The notes under the pieces: generated by a model
Told to the model about the DNA's origin: nothing
Seen by the model: only the letters and a program-made list of their open reading frames with translations
The model's database searches: none
Shown: positions 1 through 6,428 of the stretch, one piece after another
Layout: every line of letters begins with the position of its first letter
Position numbering within the stretch: position 1 is the first letter of the stretch
Made by a program: the position numbers and the translations under genes
NCBI GenBank assembly: GCA_024636425.1
Contig: JAGXHB010000111.1
Location: forward strand, 1 to 6,641
Source: Roseobacter sp.
GTDB lineage: Bacteria; Pseudomonadota; Alphaproteobacteria; Rhodobacterales; Rhodobacteraceae
Direction: 5' to 3'
DNA: 6,641 nucleotides

Positions 1-371
1 GCCGAAATCTCGTTCGGGCGGCGCGGCGCGAATGAAGACGAGACATATGATGACCCCGCAGGCGCTGTCAGGGCATGACGTTTGGGTTCGGGGGCAGCAG
101 GGGGCTCTGCCTCTGCGCTACGCGCGCTCAGCACGATCCGGCCATCCTGTTCGCGCGCCTCGACCCGGCGGGAAATCTCGCGTTGGGCGATATGAGCCAA
201 CATCTCTGCATCAGGTTGCGGCGGTTCCGCTCCGAAATACCGGTCTTCCGATGCCAGATCGCGAAAATACTCTGCAATCGCCTTCATGGTACCGAATGAA
301 TCGTCAAAGCCTTCCAACGTGCACGAGAAAGTGCCGTACGAGACCGTCAGAATTTTATTGTTATTCATCAT
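1..371 (-). CDS. Conserved protein of unknown function, 5' part only (C-terminus beyond the left edge)
   Basis: An open frame runs from an ATG at 371 leftward off the window, giving 123 complete codons with no stop. The protein begins MMNNNKILTVSYGTFSCTLEG. Two in-frame ATGs are adjacent (371 and 368); I chose 371 because an AGAGGA (382-387, complement) lies 10 bases upstream. Residues 1 to about 75 look like a compact folded domain: a beta-rich start, then a helix around MKAIAEYFRDLA, and a short acidic helix ending in REISRRVEAR. After that the chain becomes rich in Ala, Pro, Glu and Ser, which suggests a disordered linker. No signal peptide, membrane segment or catalytic motif is visible. 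From memory, proteins with this N-terminus recur in Rhodobacteraceae and carry unreliable names such as chemotaxis or kinesin-like; I assign no function. It is divergent from thiN. Confidence 0.78.
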   Translation of the reverse strand, partial: MMNNNKILTVSYGTFSCTLEGFDDSFGTMKAIAEYFRDLASEDRYFGAEPPQPDAEMLAHIAQREISRRVEAREQDGRIVLSARSAEAEPPAAPEPKRHALTAPAGSSYVSSSFAPRRPNEIS

Positions 372-381
372 CGGATGGTCG

Positions 382-387
382 TCCTCT
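382..387 (-). promoter_or_regulatory. Ribosome binding site of the left-edge gene
   Basis: The complement reads AGAGGA, ten bases before the first of two adjacent in-frame ATGs (371) and thirteen before the second (368). The spacing favours 371 as the start codon. Confidence 0.5.
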
Positions 388-508
388 GCCTTATTGCAGC
401 TTACTGTTTACCATGGGCTTCAAGTCTAAAGGGGCTCGAATCTGTGCCGTGGCCCGTATCATTTAGTGTCATCTTTGTGGCCAGTTTCCAAAATTGCGAG
501 AAAAGTGC

Positions 509-1204
509 ATGAAAAAGCCGATTGTTTCCAGTTTTAGTCCGATCACCTTGGTCGGTGGAGGACAAGGTAGCATCAAAGAACTTTCCGCCGCCTTAAAGCT
601 TGCGCCGCTTTGCGTTGCCGTGGATGGCGGTGCGGCGCTCGCGCAGGCGTCGGGCACACCCATCGCGGCGTTGATCGGCGATTTCGATTCGGTAACAGCA
701 GCAAGTCTTTTGCAGATCCCCCCAGACCGGCAATTCAGGATCAGTGAACAGGAAACAACCGATTTTGACAAGGCTCTTGCACATATAGAGGCCCCGGCGG
801 TTGTGGGTGTGGGGTTTCTGGGCGGGCGGGTCGATCATCAGCTTGCCGCGTTCAGCACGCTTGCGCGCTTTGCGGACCGCCCTTGTGTGCTGCTCGGAGA
901 CGCACATATCGTTCTGCTTGCGCCGCCCCGGATCACGGTGCCGACGCGGGCGGGCGATGTTGTGTCGATCTATCCGCTTGCTCCGGTTGACGGCGAAAGC
1001 ACCGGGCTGGAATGGCCGATCAACGGGCTGACGCTTGACCCTCTCGGACGCGTTGGCACCTCGAACCGTGCGACCGGGCCGATGACGCTCAGCATGACGC
1101 GCCCAACGGCGCTTTTGATCCTGCCGGCACGGGTTATTGAGCCAGTTCTACAGGCGCTGCAGCAGCCAGACGCCGCCCGCTGGCCCGTTCCCGCAGGACG
1201 ATGA
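509..1204 (+). CDS. thiN: Thiamine pyrophosphokinase (thiamine diphosphokinase)
   Basis: This cytoplasmic enzyme transfers pyrophosphate from ATP to thiamine, giving thiamine diphosphate (TPP); it allows growth on salvaged thiamine. The 231-residue product shows the family's landmarks in order: the VDGGA stretch near residues 38-42, the acidic GDFDS at 57-61, ETTDFDKAL at 82-90, GGRVDHQ at 105-111 and GTSN at 183-186. The N-terminal half is the catalytic domain and the C-terminal half is the beta-rich thiamine-binding domain, ending in a strand TALLILP (200-206). I start at ATG 509; the frame stays open upstream to a TTG at 494, but the extra five residues are unlike the family start. Only a weak purine-rich GAGAAAAG precedes the ATG. 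The last 25 or so residues extend past the usual domain end into the convergent transporter gene. No TPP riboswitch is visible upstream and no other thiamine gene is nearby. Confidence 0.93.
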   Translation: MKKPIVSSFSPITLVGGGQGSIKELSAALKLAPLCVAVDGGAALAQASGTPIAALIGDFDSVTAASLLQIPPDRQFRISEQETTDFDKALAHIEAPAVVGVGFLGGRVDHQLAAFSTLARFADRPCVLLGDAHIVLLAPPRITVPTRAGDVVSIYPLAPVDGESTGLEWPINGLTLDPLGRVGTSNRATGPMTLSMTRPTALLILPARVIEPVLQALQQPDAARWPVPAGR

Positions 1205-2060
1205 ACAACCCCGCGGCCATGGTGATCATGATGCCGACTGTGGCCAGCGCATTGGGCAAATCGCCGAACACCAGCAGGCCGATCACGGTGGCGAAAGGGA
1301 TCTCGAGATATTGCATCGGCGCAAGCGTGGCTGACGCGGCATAGCGCAGCGACCAAGTCATCAGCAGATGTGCGATGCTGCCCAGAACGCCGATCGAGAT
1401 CAGGAGCATCCATTGATGCGCATCCGGGCGGATCGTATCAAGTGCGCGCAGGCCAAGCGGTTGCCCGAACCACAAAAGCGGAATCATCAACGCGACGGCC
1501 ATGACACCGCTGATGGCCTGAAGACTGATGGGGTCGGTCTGCTTGGCGATCTTGCGCGTGACCAACATGAAGACAGCGAAATTTGCCGCCACAAAAACGG
1601 GCAGGAGTGCGGGCCAGCCGACTGCGGCAAAGCTGGGTTGCACAACAAGTACCGTGCCGATGAAACCGCCGATACATGCGAAGAGCCGCATCCTGCCGAC
1701 CTCCTCGGACAGGACATATTTGCCGAGGATCAACATGAAGAACGGCATGACGAACACGATTGCCACTGCGTCCGCCAGCGGCAGATAGGTCAGCGCAGTG
1801 AACATCGCCGCGATCCCCATGATGTGCAGAACGGTGCGCAGCAACGTCAGCCAAAGGGTGCGCCTGTCCATGCGCCAAGGTCTGCGGGTGGTCCAGATGA
1901 GCGGGGCCAGCAGCAAGACCTGAACGCCAAAGCGGATCAGCACGACCTGCACCAGCGGCACCGACACGCCTAAAAGCTTGGCCACGGCGTCGCCCATGGG
2001 TGCAACGATACAAAACCCCAGCATAAGGGTCATGCCGATCATGGGCTTGTCTGCAATCAT
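1134..2060 (-). CDS. EamA/DMT-superfamily membrane transporter
   Basis: This is a probable inner-membrane exporter or importer of a small metabolite; members of this superfamily move amino acids, nucleotide-sugars, S-adenosylmethionine or other metabolites, and the substrate cannot be read from the sequence. The 308-residue product has about ten hydrophobic helices, roughly at residues 7-29, 35-56, 68-88, 94-112, 125-142, 150-168, 178-198, 217-236, 243-264 and 270-290, forming two EamA repeats. Each repeat ends in the typical pattern: PFFMLILGKYVLSEE (106-120), and the related EIPFATVIGLLVFGD (253-267). Length is normal for the family. I start at ATG 2060, preceded by AGGA at a 9-base spacing, rather than the open TTG at 2084. 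It lies downstream of, and in the same direction as, the diguanylate cyclase with a gap of about 100 bases, so co-transcription is possible. Its last 71 bases overlap the end of thiN on the other strand. Confidence 0.9.
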   Translation of the reverse strand: MIADKPMIGMTLMLGFCIVAPMGDAVAKLLGVSVPLVQVVLIRFGVQVLLLAPLIWTTRRPWRMDRRTLWLTLLRTVLHIMGIAAMFTALTYLPLADAVAIVFVMPFFMLILGKYVLSEEVGRMRLFACIGGFIGTVLVVQPSFAAVGWPALLPVFVAANFAVFMLVTRKIAKQTDPISLQAISGVMAVALMIPLLWFGQPLGLRALDTIRPDAHQWMLLISIGVLGSIAHLLMTWSLRYAASATLAPMQYLEIPFATVIGLLVFGDLPNALATVGIMITMAAGLFIVLRERASGRRLAAAAPVELAQ

Positions 2061-2161
2061 CGGGGGCAATCCTGACGGGAACAACTATAAGAGGAATGGA
2101 TGGACCGGATACTTCAATTCGCAAAGCGTTTTCTGCTGACAGACGTTCTTCGGGTACATCA

Positions 2162-3547
2162 TCAGGCTGCGGGCCGGACGAAGCGCACACAGTTCCTGCC
2201 GCGGTGTTTGGCCGCGTAGAGCGCGCGATCAGCCTGGTTGATCAGACCGTTGGACCCCGCAACGTCCTGACCGGACGCCATACAGATTCCGATGCTCAGG
2301 GTGACAGTAGTGCTTTGGGATATGCCTGGCAGGCGAAAAGGGCTGTCGCGGAAGGTTTTGCAGATGCGGTTGGCGAGCCGCTTTGCGTCTGCTTCGGTCG
2401 TGTTGACGATGGCCAGCAGAAACTCCTCCCCGCCGATGCGAGCAACCATGTCTTCGGCGCGTACAAGGGCGCGCAGCCGCCGGGCGGTTTCGACCAGAAC
2501 CGCGTCTCCGGCAGCATGTCCAAAGCGATCGTTTATGCTTTTGAAGTGATCCATATCCGCCAGCATGACCGCGACCGAACTGCCCGTCGTTGCGGCCTTT
2601 TGCGTCAGCCGGTCAAGCTCGGACGCGGCATAGCGACGGTTGTAAAGCCCTGTCAGCGCATCAAAAATCGCCTCGCGCAGGCCGGTATCGACGCAGCGTT
2701 GAATGTGTTCGACCTGCCGCTTGCGACGGGTAAGTCCGGTCAGTCGCATCGCCAGTTCCCCTTGATCCAGCGCGCCTTGCATCAGATCATCCGCCCCAAG
2801 ATCAAGGGCCGCTGCGGAAACGGCGGCGTCCGATCCGGGGTTGATGATCAGGATGCCGCAGCCATCCGTTTCCGTGTTGGCGCGGATCAGCGAGATGAGG
2901 TTCAACTGGTCAAGTGCCGCCCGGATGTCGCTGTTCAGGACCAGCACAAACACATCCGGAGCCGTGTCGTTTTGCAGGCACTGCAGCGCGTCGCGAAACG
3001 TGGACAGGGTCACTCTGCTGTGCCCCGTTTTGCGCATTTGCACCGCAAGGGAAATGTGCCGCTTTCTGTCATCGCTTACGATTTCTATGCGGGCGGGAAG
3101 ATCAAAGCTGCCAGCCGTTTCTGCAAAGGCAAAGGTGCGGGTCGTTTCGGCACGTTGCACCCATTCATCTGCCTTGCGGCGCGCCCGGATCAGGCTGCGC
3201 ACCCGACTGAGCAACAGCGTTCCGGACACCGGTTTGACCAGCACGTCCTGCGCGCCCTTGGACAGCACAAGCTGCCGCGCGGCGGAATCCTCCGCATCTG
3301 CGATGGCCAGAACCGGCAGGTGGCTGGTCTGCGGGGTCGCGGCAAGGCTTTCGCACAGGCCCGCCGCATCACCATCCGGCAGGTGCAGCGCCGTGACCAC
3401 GAGATCCGGCGGGTTTCTCAGGGACATCTCGACCGCTTCCCGGACAGAGGTGGCTTGCAGGACGTTGTAGTAGGAAGACGAGAGTTTGGTTTTCAAAATG
3501 ATGCGATTTGTCGAAACAGCGTCGACGATAAGGATACTGCCCTGCAC
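2162..3547 (-). CDS. PleD-like diguanylate cyclase (REC-REC-GGEEF) with a degenerate receiver
   Basis: It makes cyclic di-GMP from two GTP, the second messenger for the sessile/motile choice. The 461-residue product has the PleD layout: receiver 1 (about 1-122), a divergent second receiver (about 152-280) and a GGDEF domain (about 294-458). The cyclase looks active: DALTGLYNRR (296-305), the metal ligand D331 in DMDHF, N339 and D348, and GGEEF at 372-376. The inhibitory c-di-GMP site RxxD is present as RAED (363-366), five residues before GGEEF. Receiver 1 is odd: the acidic pair is D9-A10, the phosphoacceptor position 53 is Ala (VVTALHLP), and the switch Ser/Thr position is A83; only K105 remains. 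PleD itself has Asp at 53, so I do not transfer that name. The start is GTG 3547, eight bases after GGAAGG; a nearby ATG is out of frame. The gene is divergent from the DUF3572 gene. Confidence 0.93.
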   Translation of the reverse strand: MQGSILIVDAVSTNRIILKTKLSSSYYNVLQATSVREAVEMSLRNPPDLVVTALHLPDGDAAGLCESLAATPQTSHLPVLAIADAEDSAARQLVLSKGAQDVLVKPVSGTLLLSRVRSLIRARRKADEWVQRAETTRTFAFAETAGSFDLPARIEIVSDDRKRHISLAVQMRKTGHSRVTLSTFRDALQCLQNDTAPDVFVLVLNSDIRAALDQLNLISLIRANTETDGCGILIINPGSDAAVSAAALDLGADDLMQGALDQGELAMRLTGLTRRKRQVEHIQRCVDTGLREAIFDALTGLYNRRYAASELDRLTQKAATTGSSVAVMLADMDHFKSINDRFGHAAGDAVLVETARRLRALVRAEDMVARIGGEEFLLAIVNTTEADAKRLANRICKTFRDSPFRLPGISQSTTVTLSIGICMASGQDVAGSNGLINQADRALYAAKHRGRNCVRFVRPAA

Positions 3548-3555
3548 TTGTCATA

Positions 3556-3561
3556 CCTTCC
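3556..3561 (-). promoter_or_regulatory. Ribosome binding site that fixes the GTG start of the diguanylate cyclase
   Basis: The complement reads GGAAGG, eight bases upstream of GTG 3547. A closer ATG lies between the two but is in another frame, so the strong site together with the receiver-domain alignment supports the GTG. Confidence 0.6.
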
Positions 3562-3631
3562 AACAGATTTTATGCGCTGGCACTTATCAATTGACACTTT
3601 TGGTTAATAAATGGTTGTCATACGCAGGACA
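3562..3631. promoter_or_regulatory. Divergent promoter region between the diguanylate cyclase and the DUF3572 gene
   Basis: This AT-rich stretch must hold the start signals for both divergent genes. On the plus strand there is a perfect TTGACA (3591-3596) that could be a -35 box, but no convincing -10 lies 16-18 bases downstream. On the minus strand TAAAAT (in the complement, just upstream of GGAAGG) could be a -10 box with only a poor -35. A TTAA-N7-TTGTC (3604-3619) partly resembles the CtrA box of alphaproteobacteria. The nine-base word TTGTCATAC occurs twice, at 3549 and 3615. These are assignments by eye. Confidence 0.3.
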
Positions 3632-3646
3632 AAGGAACCGGACCCC

Positions 3647-3928
3647 ATGCTCAAGCAAGACGCTGCCGAAGCTTTTGCCCTTCAGGCGCTGGCCTGGCTG
3701 GCAGCAAGCGACGATTTGATGCCGACCTTCATGGGCGCAACGGGGGCCTCGGTCGATGATCTGCGTGCCCGCGTCAGCGATCCGGTATTTCTGGGCGCTG
3801 TGCTTGATTTCCTGATGATGGATGACGCCTGGGTGATTGAATTCTCGGACAGCATCCATGCGCCCTACGACCGTATCATGCAGGCCCGTCAGTCACTGCC
3901 CGGCGGAGAACAGGTGAACTGGACATGA
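3647..3928 (+). CDS. DUF3572 family protein
   Basis: A small, probably cytoplasmic protein of 93 residues from a family found mainly in alphaproteobacteria, with no established function. The features that match my memory of the family are an N-terminal helical segment AFALQALAWLAA, then FMGATGASVDDLRARVSDP (a helix-turn pattern with the conserved GxTGxS), then FLGAVLDFLMMDDAWVIEF, and a C-terminal LPGG before the end. There is no signal peptide, no metal motif and no membrane helix. I start at ATG 3647, which follows AAGGA (3632-3636) at a 10-base spacing; the frame stays open to an ATG at 3611, but those 12 residues are not family-like. Its stop overlaps the start of the HAD phosphatase by four bases (ATGA), so the two are almost surely one transcript with coupled translation. 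Confidence 0.88.
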   Translation: MLKQDAAEAFALQALAWLAASDDLMPTFMGATGASVDDLRARVSDPVFLGAVLDFLMMDDAWVIEFSDSIHAPYDRIMQARQSLPGGEQVNWT

Positions 3929-4626
3929 CCGTGATCAAGGCGCTGCTTTTCGACAAAGACGGGACGCTGTTCGACTTTGGCGCTACCTGGCAGGCGTGGG
4001 CTCAGGCGTTCCTGACCCGGATCAGCGGAGATGATCCGGACCGCGCTGCGGCTCTTGGGGCTGCTGTGGGGTTTGACATGGCCGCGAACGCGTTTTCGCG
4101 CGACAGCATCGTGATTGCCGGCACCCCGGGCGAGGTCGCGGCAGTGTTGTCCCCGCACGTGCCCGAACTGTCGCTGGAGGGGTTGATAGACGTGCTGAAC
4201 ACCGAAGCGGCGCGCGCCCCCCAGACCGAAGTCACGCCGCTGGTGCCGCTGCTTGGACGGTTGCAGGATCGCGGCTTGCGTCTGGGGGTCGCGACGAACG
4301 ATGCCGAAGCGCCAGCGCGCGCCCATCTGGACAAGGCCGGCGTGACGCAGATGTTCGATTTTATCGCCGGATTCGACAGCGGATTTGGTGGCAAACCTGC
4401 AGCGGGTCAGTTGCTGGCATTCGCCGCGCATGTCGGTTTGCAGCCCAGCGAGATTGCGATGATCGGGGACAGTACCCACGATCTGCTGGCGGCAGAAGCG
4501 GCCGGCATGATGCGGATCGCGGTTCTGACGGGGCTGGCGCGTGCGGATGATCTTGGCCCCTACGCGGATGCGGTGCTGCCGGACATCAGCCATTTGCCGC
4601 GATGGCTGGATGATCAAACGCGCTAG
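3925..4626 (+). CDS. HAD-superfamily phosphatase, Gph/phosphoglycolate-phosphatase-like
   Basis: This is a probable cytoplasmic Mg2+-dependent phosphomonoesterase acting on a small phosphorylated metabolite; phosphoglycolate is one possibility, but the substrate is not determinable. The 233-residue product carries all four HAD motifs: I, DKDGT at residues 10-14, with nucleophile D10 and acid/base D12; II, ATND at 123-126, with T124; III, K157 in FGGKPAAG; IV, GDSTHD at 181-186, with D182 and D186 for the metal. The helical stretch between motifs I and II (about 20-100) is a C1-type cap, as in Gph and beta-phosphoglucomutase relatives. The start ATG 3925 overlaps the stop of the DUF3572 gene (ATGA), with AGGTG about nine bases upstream, and family alignment supports it. 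It ends 93 bases before the methyltransferase gene, with no clear terminator between. Confidence 0.92.
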   Translation: MTVIKALLFDKDGTLFDFGATWQAWAQAFLTRISGDDPDRAAALGAAVGFDMAANAFSRDSIVIAGTPGEVAAVLSPHVPELSLEGLIDVLNTEAARAPQTEVTPLVPLLGRLQDRGLRLGVATNDAEAPARAHLDKAGVTQMFDFIAGFDSGFGGKPAAGQLLAFAAHVGLQPSEIAMIGDSTHDLLAAEAAGMMRIAVLTGLARADDLGPYADAVLPDISHLPRWLDDQTR

Positions 4627-4705
4627 GGCATCATACTGAAAGCGACATTTACCGTCGGAAACGGGAACGCGACGTCTTTGCCAATCGGGCCTTCTGGTTC
4701 TGGCC

Positions 4706-4714
4706 GAGGGAGGG
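4706..4714 (+). promoter_or_regulatory. Ribosome binding site of the MttB-like gene
   Basis: GAGGGAGGG, five bases before ATG 4720. It decides the start against an in-frame upstream TTG at 4678. Confidence 0.6.
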
Positions 4715-4719
4715 TTGCG

Positions 4720-6282
4720 ATGTCCGACACCGATCTGAAACGAAAGGTCCGTACCGGCGGGCGTGCCGGTGCCAAGACGCGACGCGGCACATCCGTGATC
4801 GAACAGATGCCGTGGAACCCGCCGGTGAACATCGACCACCCCACCGAACCGCTGACACCCGAAGGCGTCGACGCAATTCATGACGGCGCGATGCGCATCC
4901 TCGAAGAGATCGGCATCGAATTCCTGAACCACGAGGCGCTCGGGATCCTGCGCGAGGCGGGCTGTATCGTGAACGGCGAGAACGTCCGCATGGGGCGTGA
5001 TTTCGTGATGGAATGGATCGCCCATGCGCCCGCGCAGTTCACGCTGACGCCGCGCAACCCCGACCGGCAGATCACCATCGGCGGCAAGCATCTGGTCTTT
5101 GGCAATGTGTCGTCACCGCCCAATTATTGGGACATGTCGATTGGCACCAAAGTGCCCGGCACGCGCGCGATGTGTCAGGATTTGCTGAAGCTGACGCAGT
5201 ATTTCAACTGCATCCATTTCGCGGGGGGCTATCCGGTTGAACCTGTTGATATTCACGCCTCGGTCCGGCATCTGGATGTGCTCTACGACAAGCTCACGAT
5301 CACCGACAAGGTGATGCACGCCTACAGTCTTGGCAAGGAACGGGTCGAGGATGTGATGGAGATGGTCCGCATCGCGGGCGGTCTGACCCATGAGGCGTTC
5401 GAGGCCACGCCGCGGATGTACACTAACATCAACTCTACCTCGCCGCTCAAGCATGACATCCCCATGCTGGACGGCTGGATGCGGCTTGCGCGCCGGGGGC
5501 AGGGGCTGGTGGTGACGCCCTTCACGCTGGCCGGTGCGATGGCCCCCGTCACGATGGCCGGTGCCGTCGCCCAATCGCTGGCGGAGGCCCTTTGCGCTGT
5601 CGTCTTGGCCCAGATCATCCGCCCCGGCTGTCCTTGCGCAATCGGTACCTTCACCTCGAATGTGGACATGAAGACCGGCGCGCCCGCCTTCGGGACGCCG
5701 GAATACATGCGCGCCACCCAGATGACGGGGCAATTGTGCCGCTTCTACAAGCTGCCGATGCGGTCCTCGGGGGTGTGTGCTGCCAACGTTCCCGACGGGC
5801 AAGCGATGTGGGAGACGTCGAACAGCCTTTGGGCTGCGGTGCAATCGGGCACCAACATGGTCTATCACGCGGCGGGCTGGCTGGAGGGCGGGCTGATCGC
5901 CAGCCCCGAAAAATTCATCATGGATTGCGAGGTTCTACAGCAAATTCAACGCTATATGGATCCGGTGATCTGTGCCACCGGCCCCGACGAAATCGCGCTT
6001 GATGCCATCAAATCGGTCGGAAACGCAGGCCATTTCTTTGGCATCCAGCACACGCAGGACCGCTATGCCGACGCATTCTACCAGCCTTTCCTGAGCGACT
6101 GGAAAAACTACGAAGGCTGGGAAGCCGCCGGCGCGGTCTGGACGCCCGAGCGCGCGCATCTGATGTTCAAAAGCATCGTCGCCAGCTTTGAAGAACCGCC
6201 GATTGATATCGCAATTCGCGACGAACTGGCTGATTTCGTTGCCCGCCGCAAAGCGGAAGGAGGTGCGCCTACCGACTTCTGA
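4720..6282 (+). CDS. MttB-like trimethylamine/betaine methyltransferase family protein, without pyrrolysine
   Basis: The MttB superfamily moves a methyl group from a methylated amine to a corrinoid protein. The archaeal founder uses pyrrolysine encoded by UAG, whereas characterised non-pyrrolysine relatives act on quaternary amines such as glycine betaine (MtgB), proline betaine or carnitine. This 520-residue product is full length, with no in-frame UAG, so it belongs to the second group. Recognisable stretches are the basic Gly/Arg/Ala-rich N-terminus (RTGGRAGAKTRRG), the helix EGVDAIHDGAMRILEEIGIEF, FNCIHFAGGYPVEPVD from about 163, GTFTSNVDMKTGAPAFGTPEYM from 309, and RSSGVCAANVPDGQAMWE from 348. 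The fold is a TIM barrel. I start at ATG 4720 behind GAGGGAGGG, not the open TTG at 4678. No corrinoid protein, corrinoid:folate methyltransferase or reductive activase is in the window, so the substrate and partner are open. Confidence 0.92.
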   Translation: MSDTDLKRKVRTGGRAGAKTRRGTSVIEQMPWNPPVNIDHPTEPLTPEGVDAIHDGAMRILEEIGIEFLNHEALGILREAGCIVNGENVRMGRDFVMEWIAHAPAQFTLTPRNPDRQITIGGKHLVFGNVSSPPNYWDMSIGTKVPGTRAMCQDLLKLTQYFNCIHFAGGYPVEPVDIHASVRHLDVLYDKLTITDKVMHAYSLGKERVEDVMEMVRIAGGLTHEAFEATPRMYTNINSTSPLKHDIPMLDGWMRLARRGQGLVVTPFTLAGAMAPVTMAGAVAQSLAEALCAVVLAQIIRPGCPCAIGTFTSNVDMKTGAPAFGTPEYMRATQMTGQLCRFYKLPMRSSGVCAANVPDGQAMWETSNSLWAAVQSGTNMVYHAAGWLEGGLIASPEKFIMDCEVLQQIQRYMDPVICATGPDEIALDAIKSVGNAGHFFGIQHTQDRYADAFYQPFLSDWKNYEGWEAAGAVWTPERAHLMFKSIVASFEEPPIDIAIRDELADFVARRKAEGGAPTDF

Positions 6283-6293
6283 TGGAGAGCGTC

Positions 6294-6311
6294 TGTCAGA
6301 GACTTATGACA
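6294..6311. repeat. Inverted repeat TGTCA-N8-TGACA downstream of the methyltransferase
   Basis: Two five-base arms (6294-6298 and 6307-6311) are exact reverse complements around an eight-base spacer, 12 bases after the methyltransferase stop and about 120 bases before the H-NOX start. It has no T-tract, so it is a poor terminator; it could be an operator half-site pair or chance. Confidence 0.3.
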
Positions 6312-6337
6312 ATCCGACATAATTCCAAGAGATTTAA

Positions 6338-6347
6338 ACTGATCAGT
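6338..6347. repeat. Perfect 10-base palindrome upstream of the H-NOX gene
   Basis: ACTGATCAGT is its own reverse complement. It sits about 80 bases before the H-NOX start, in an AT-richer leader (TTTAAACTGATCAGT). It may be an operator, but no known regulator's consensus is matched. Confidence 0.3.
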
Positions 6348-6403
6348 CTGTGCGACTACACCCGATCTTTCGCCAGTTCTTAACCACCGTATTTGCAAGG
6401 TAG

Positions 6404-6422
6404 CCTCGAAATCTTTGAGGGG
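6404..6422 (+). promoter_or_regulatory. Ribosome binding site of the H-NOX gene inside a small hairpin
   Basis: GAGGGG (6417-6422) lies six bases before ATG 6429. The bases 6404-6420 can fold as a hairpin, CCTCGAA / ATC loop / TTTGAGG, with seven pairs including one G-U, which would pair the GAGG of the ribosome binding site. Whether it regulates translation is inference. Confidence 0.45.
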
Positions 6423-6428
6423 TGAACG

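Noticed and set aside
431..442. GGGGCTCGAATC resembles the T-arm of a tRNA in the thiN upstream gap.
   Set aside because: The T-stem does not pair beyond two positions and no acceptor, D or anticodon arms can be drawn around it.
372..508. A thiamine (TPP) riboswitch before thiN.
   Set aside because: The conserved CTGAGA and the second conserved helix of the THI element are absent.
2096..3607. A 503-codon open frame on the plus strand across the cyclase gene.
   Set aside because: It is the antisense shadow of the GC-rich cyclase gene; the minus-strand product has clear REC and GGEEF motifs, while this one shows no domain.
4653..4679. Stem CGTCG / CGACG followed by TCTTT after the HAD gene, as a terminator.
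   Set aside because: Only five pairs with a twelve-base loop and no real T-run.
3889..5091. A 400-codon minus-strand open frame spanning the HAD gene and the start of the methyltransferase gene.
   Set aside because: It is antisense to two well-identified genes and its translation is Arg/His/Gln-rich without any domain pattern.
5113..5868. A 251-codon minus-strand frame inside the methyltransferase gene.
   Set aside because: It is a shadow frame in high-GC coding DNA; the plus-strand protein is conserved throughout this stretch.
6257..6383. A perfect SD, GAAGGAGGTG, at the end of the methyltransferase gene, followed by an ATG (6282) opening a 33-codon frame.
   Set aside because: The spacing to the ATG is about 17 bases, too long; the bases encode the methyltransferase's ordinary C-terminal EGGAPTDF, and the small frame has no recognisable features.
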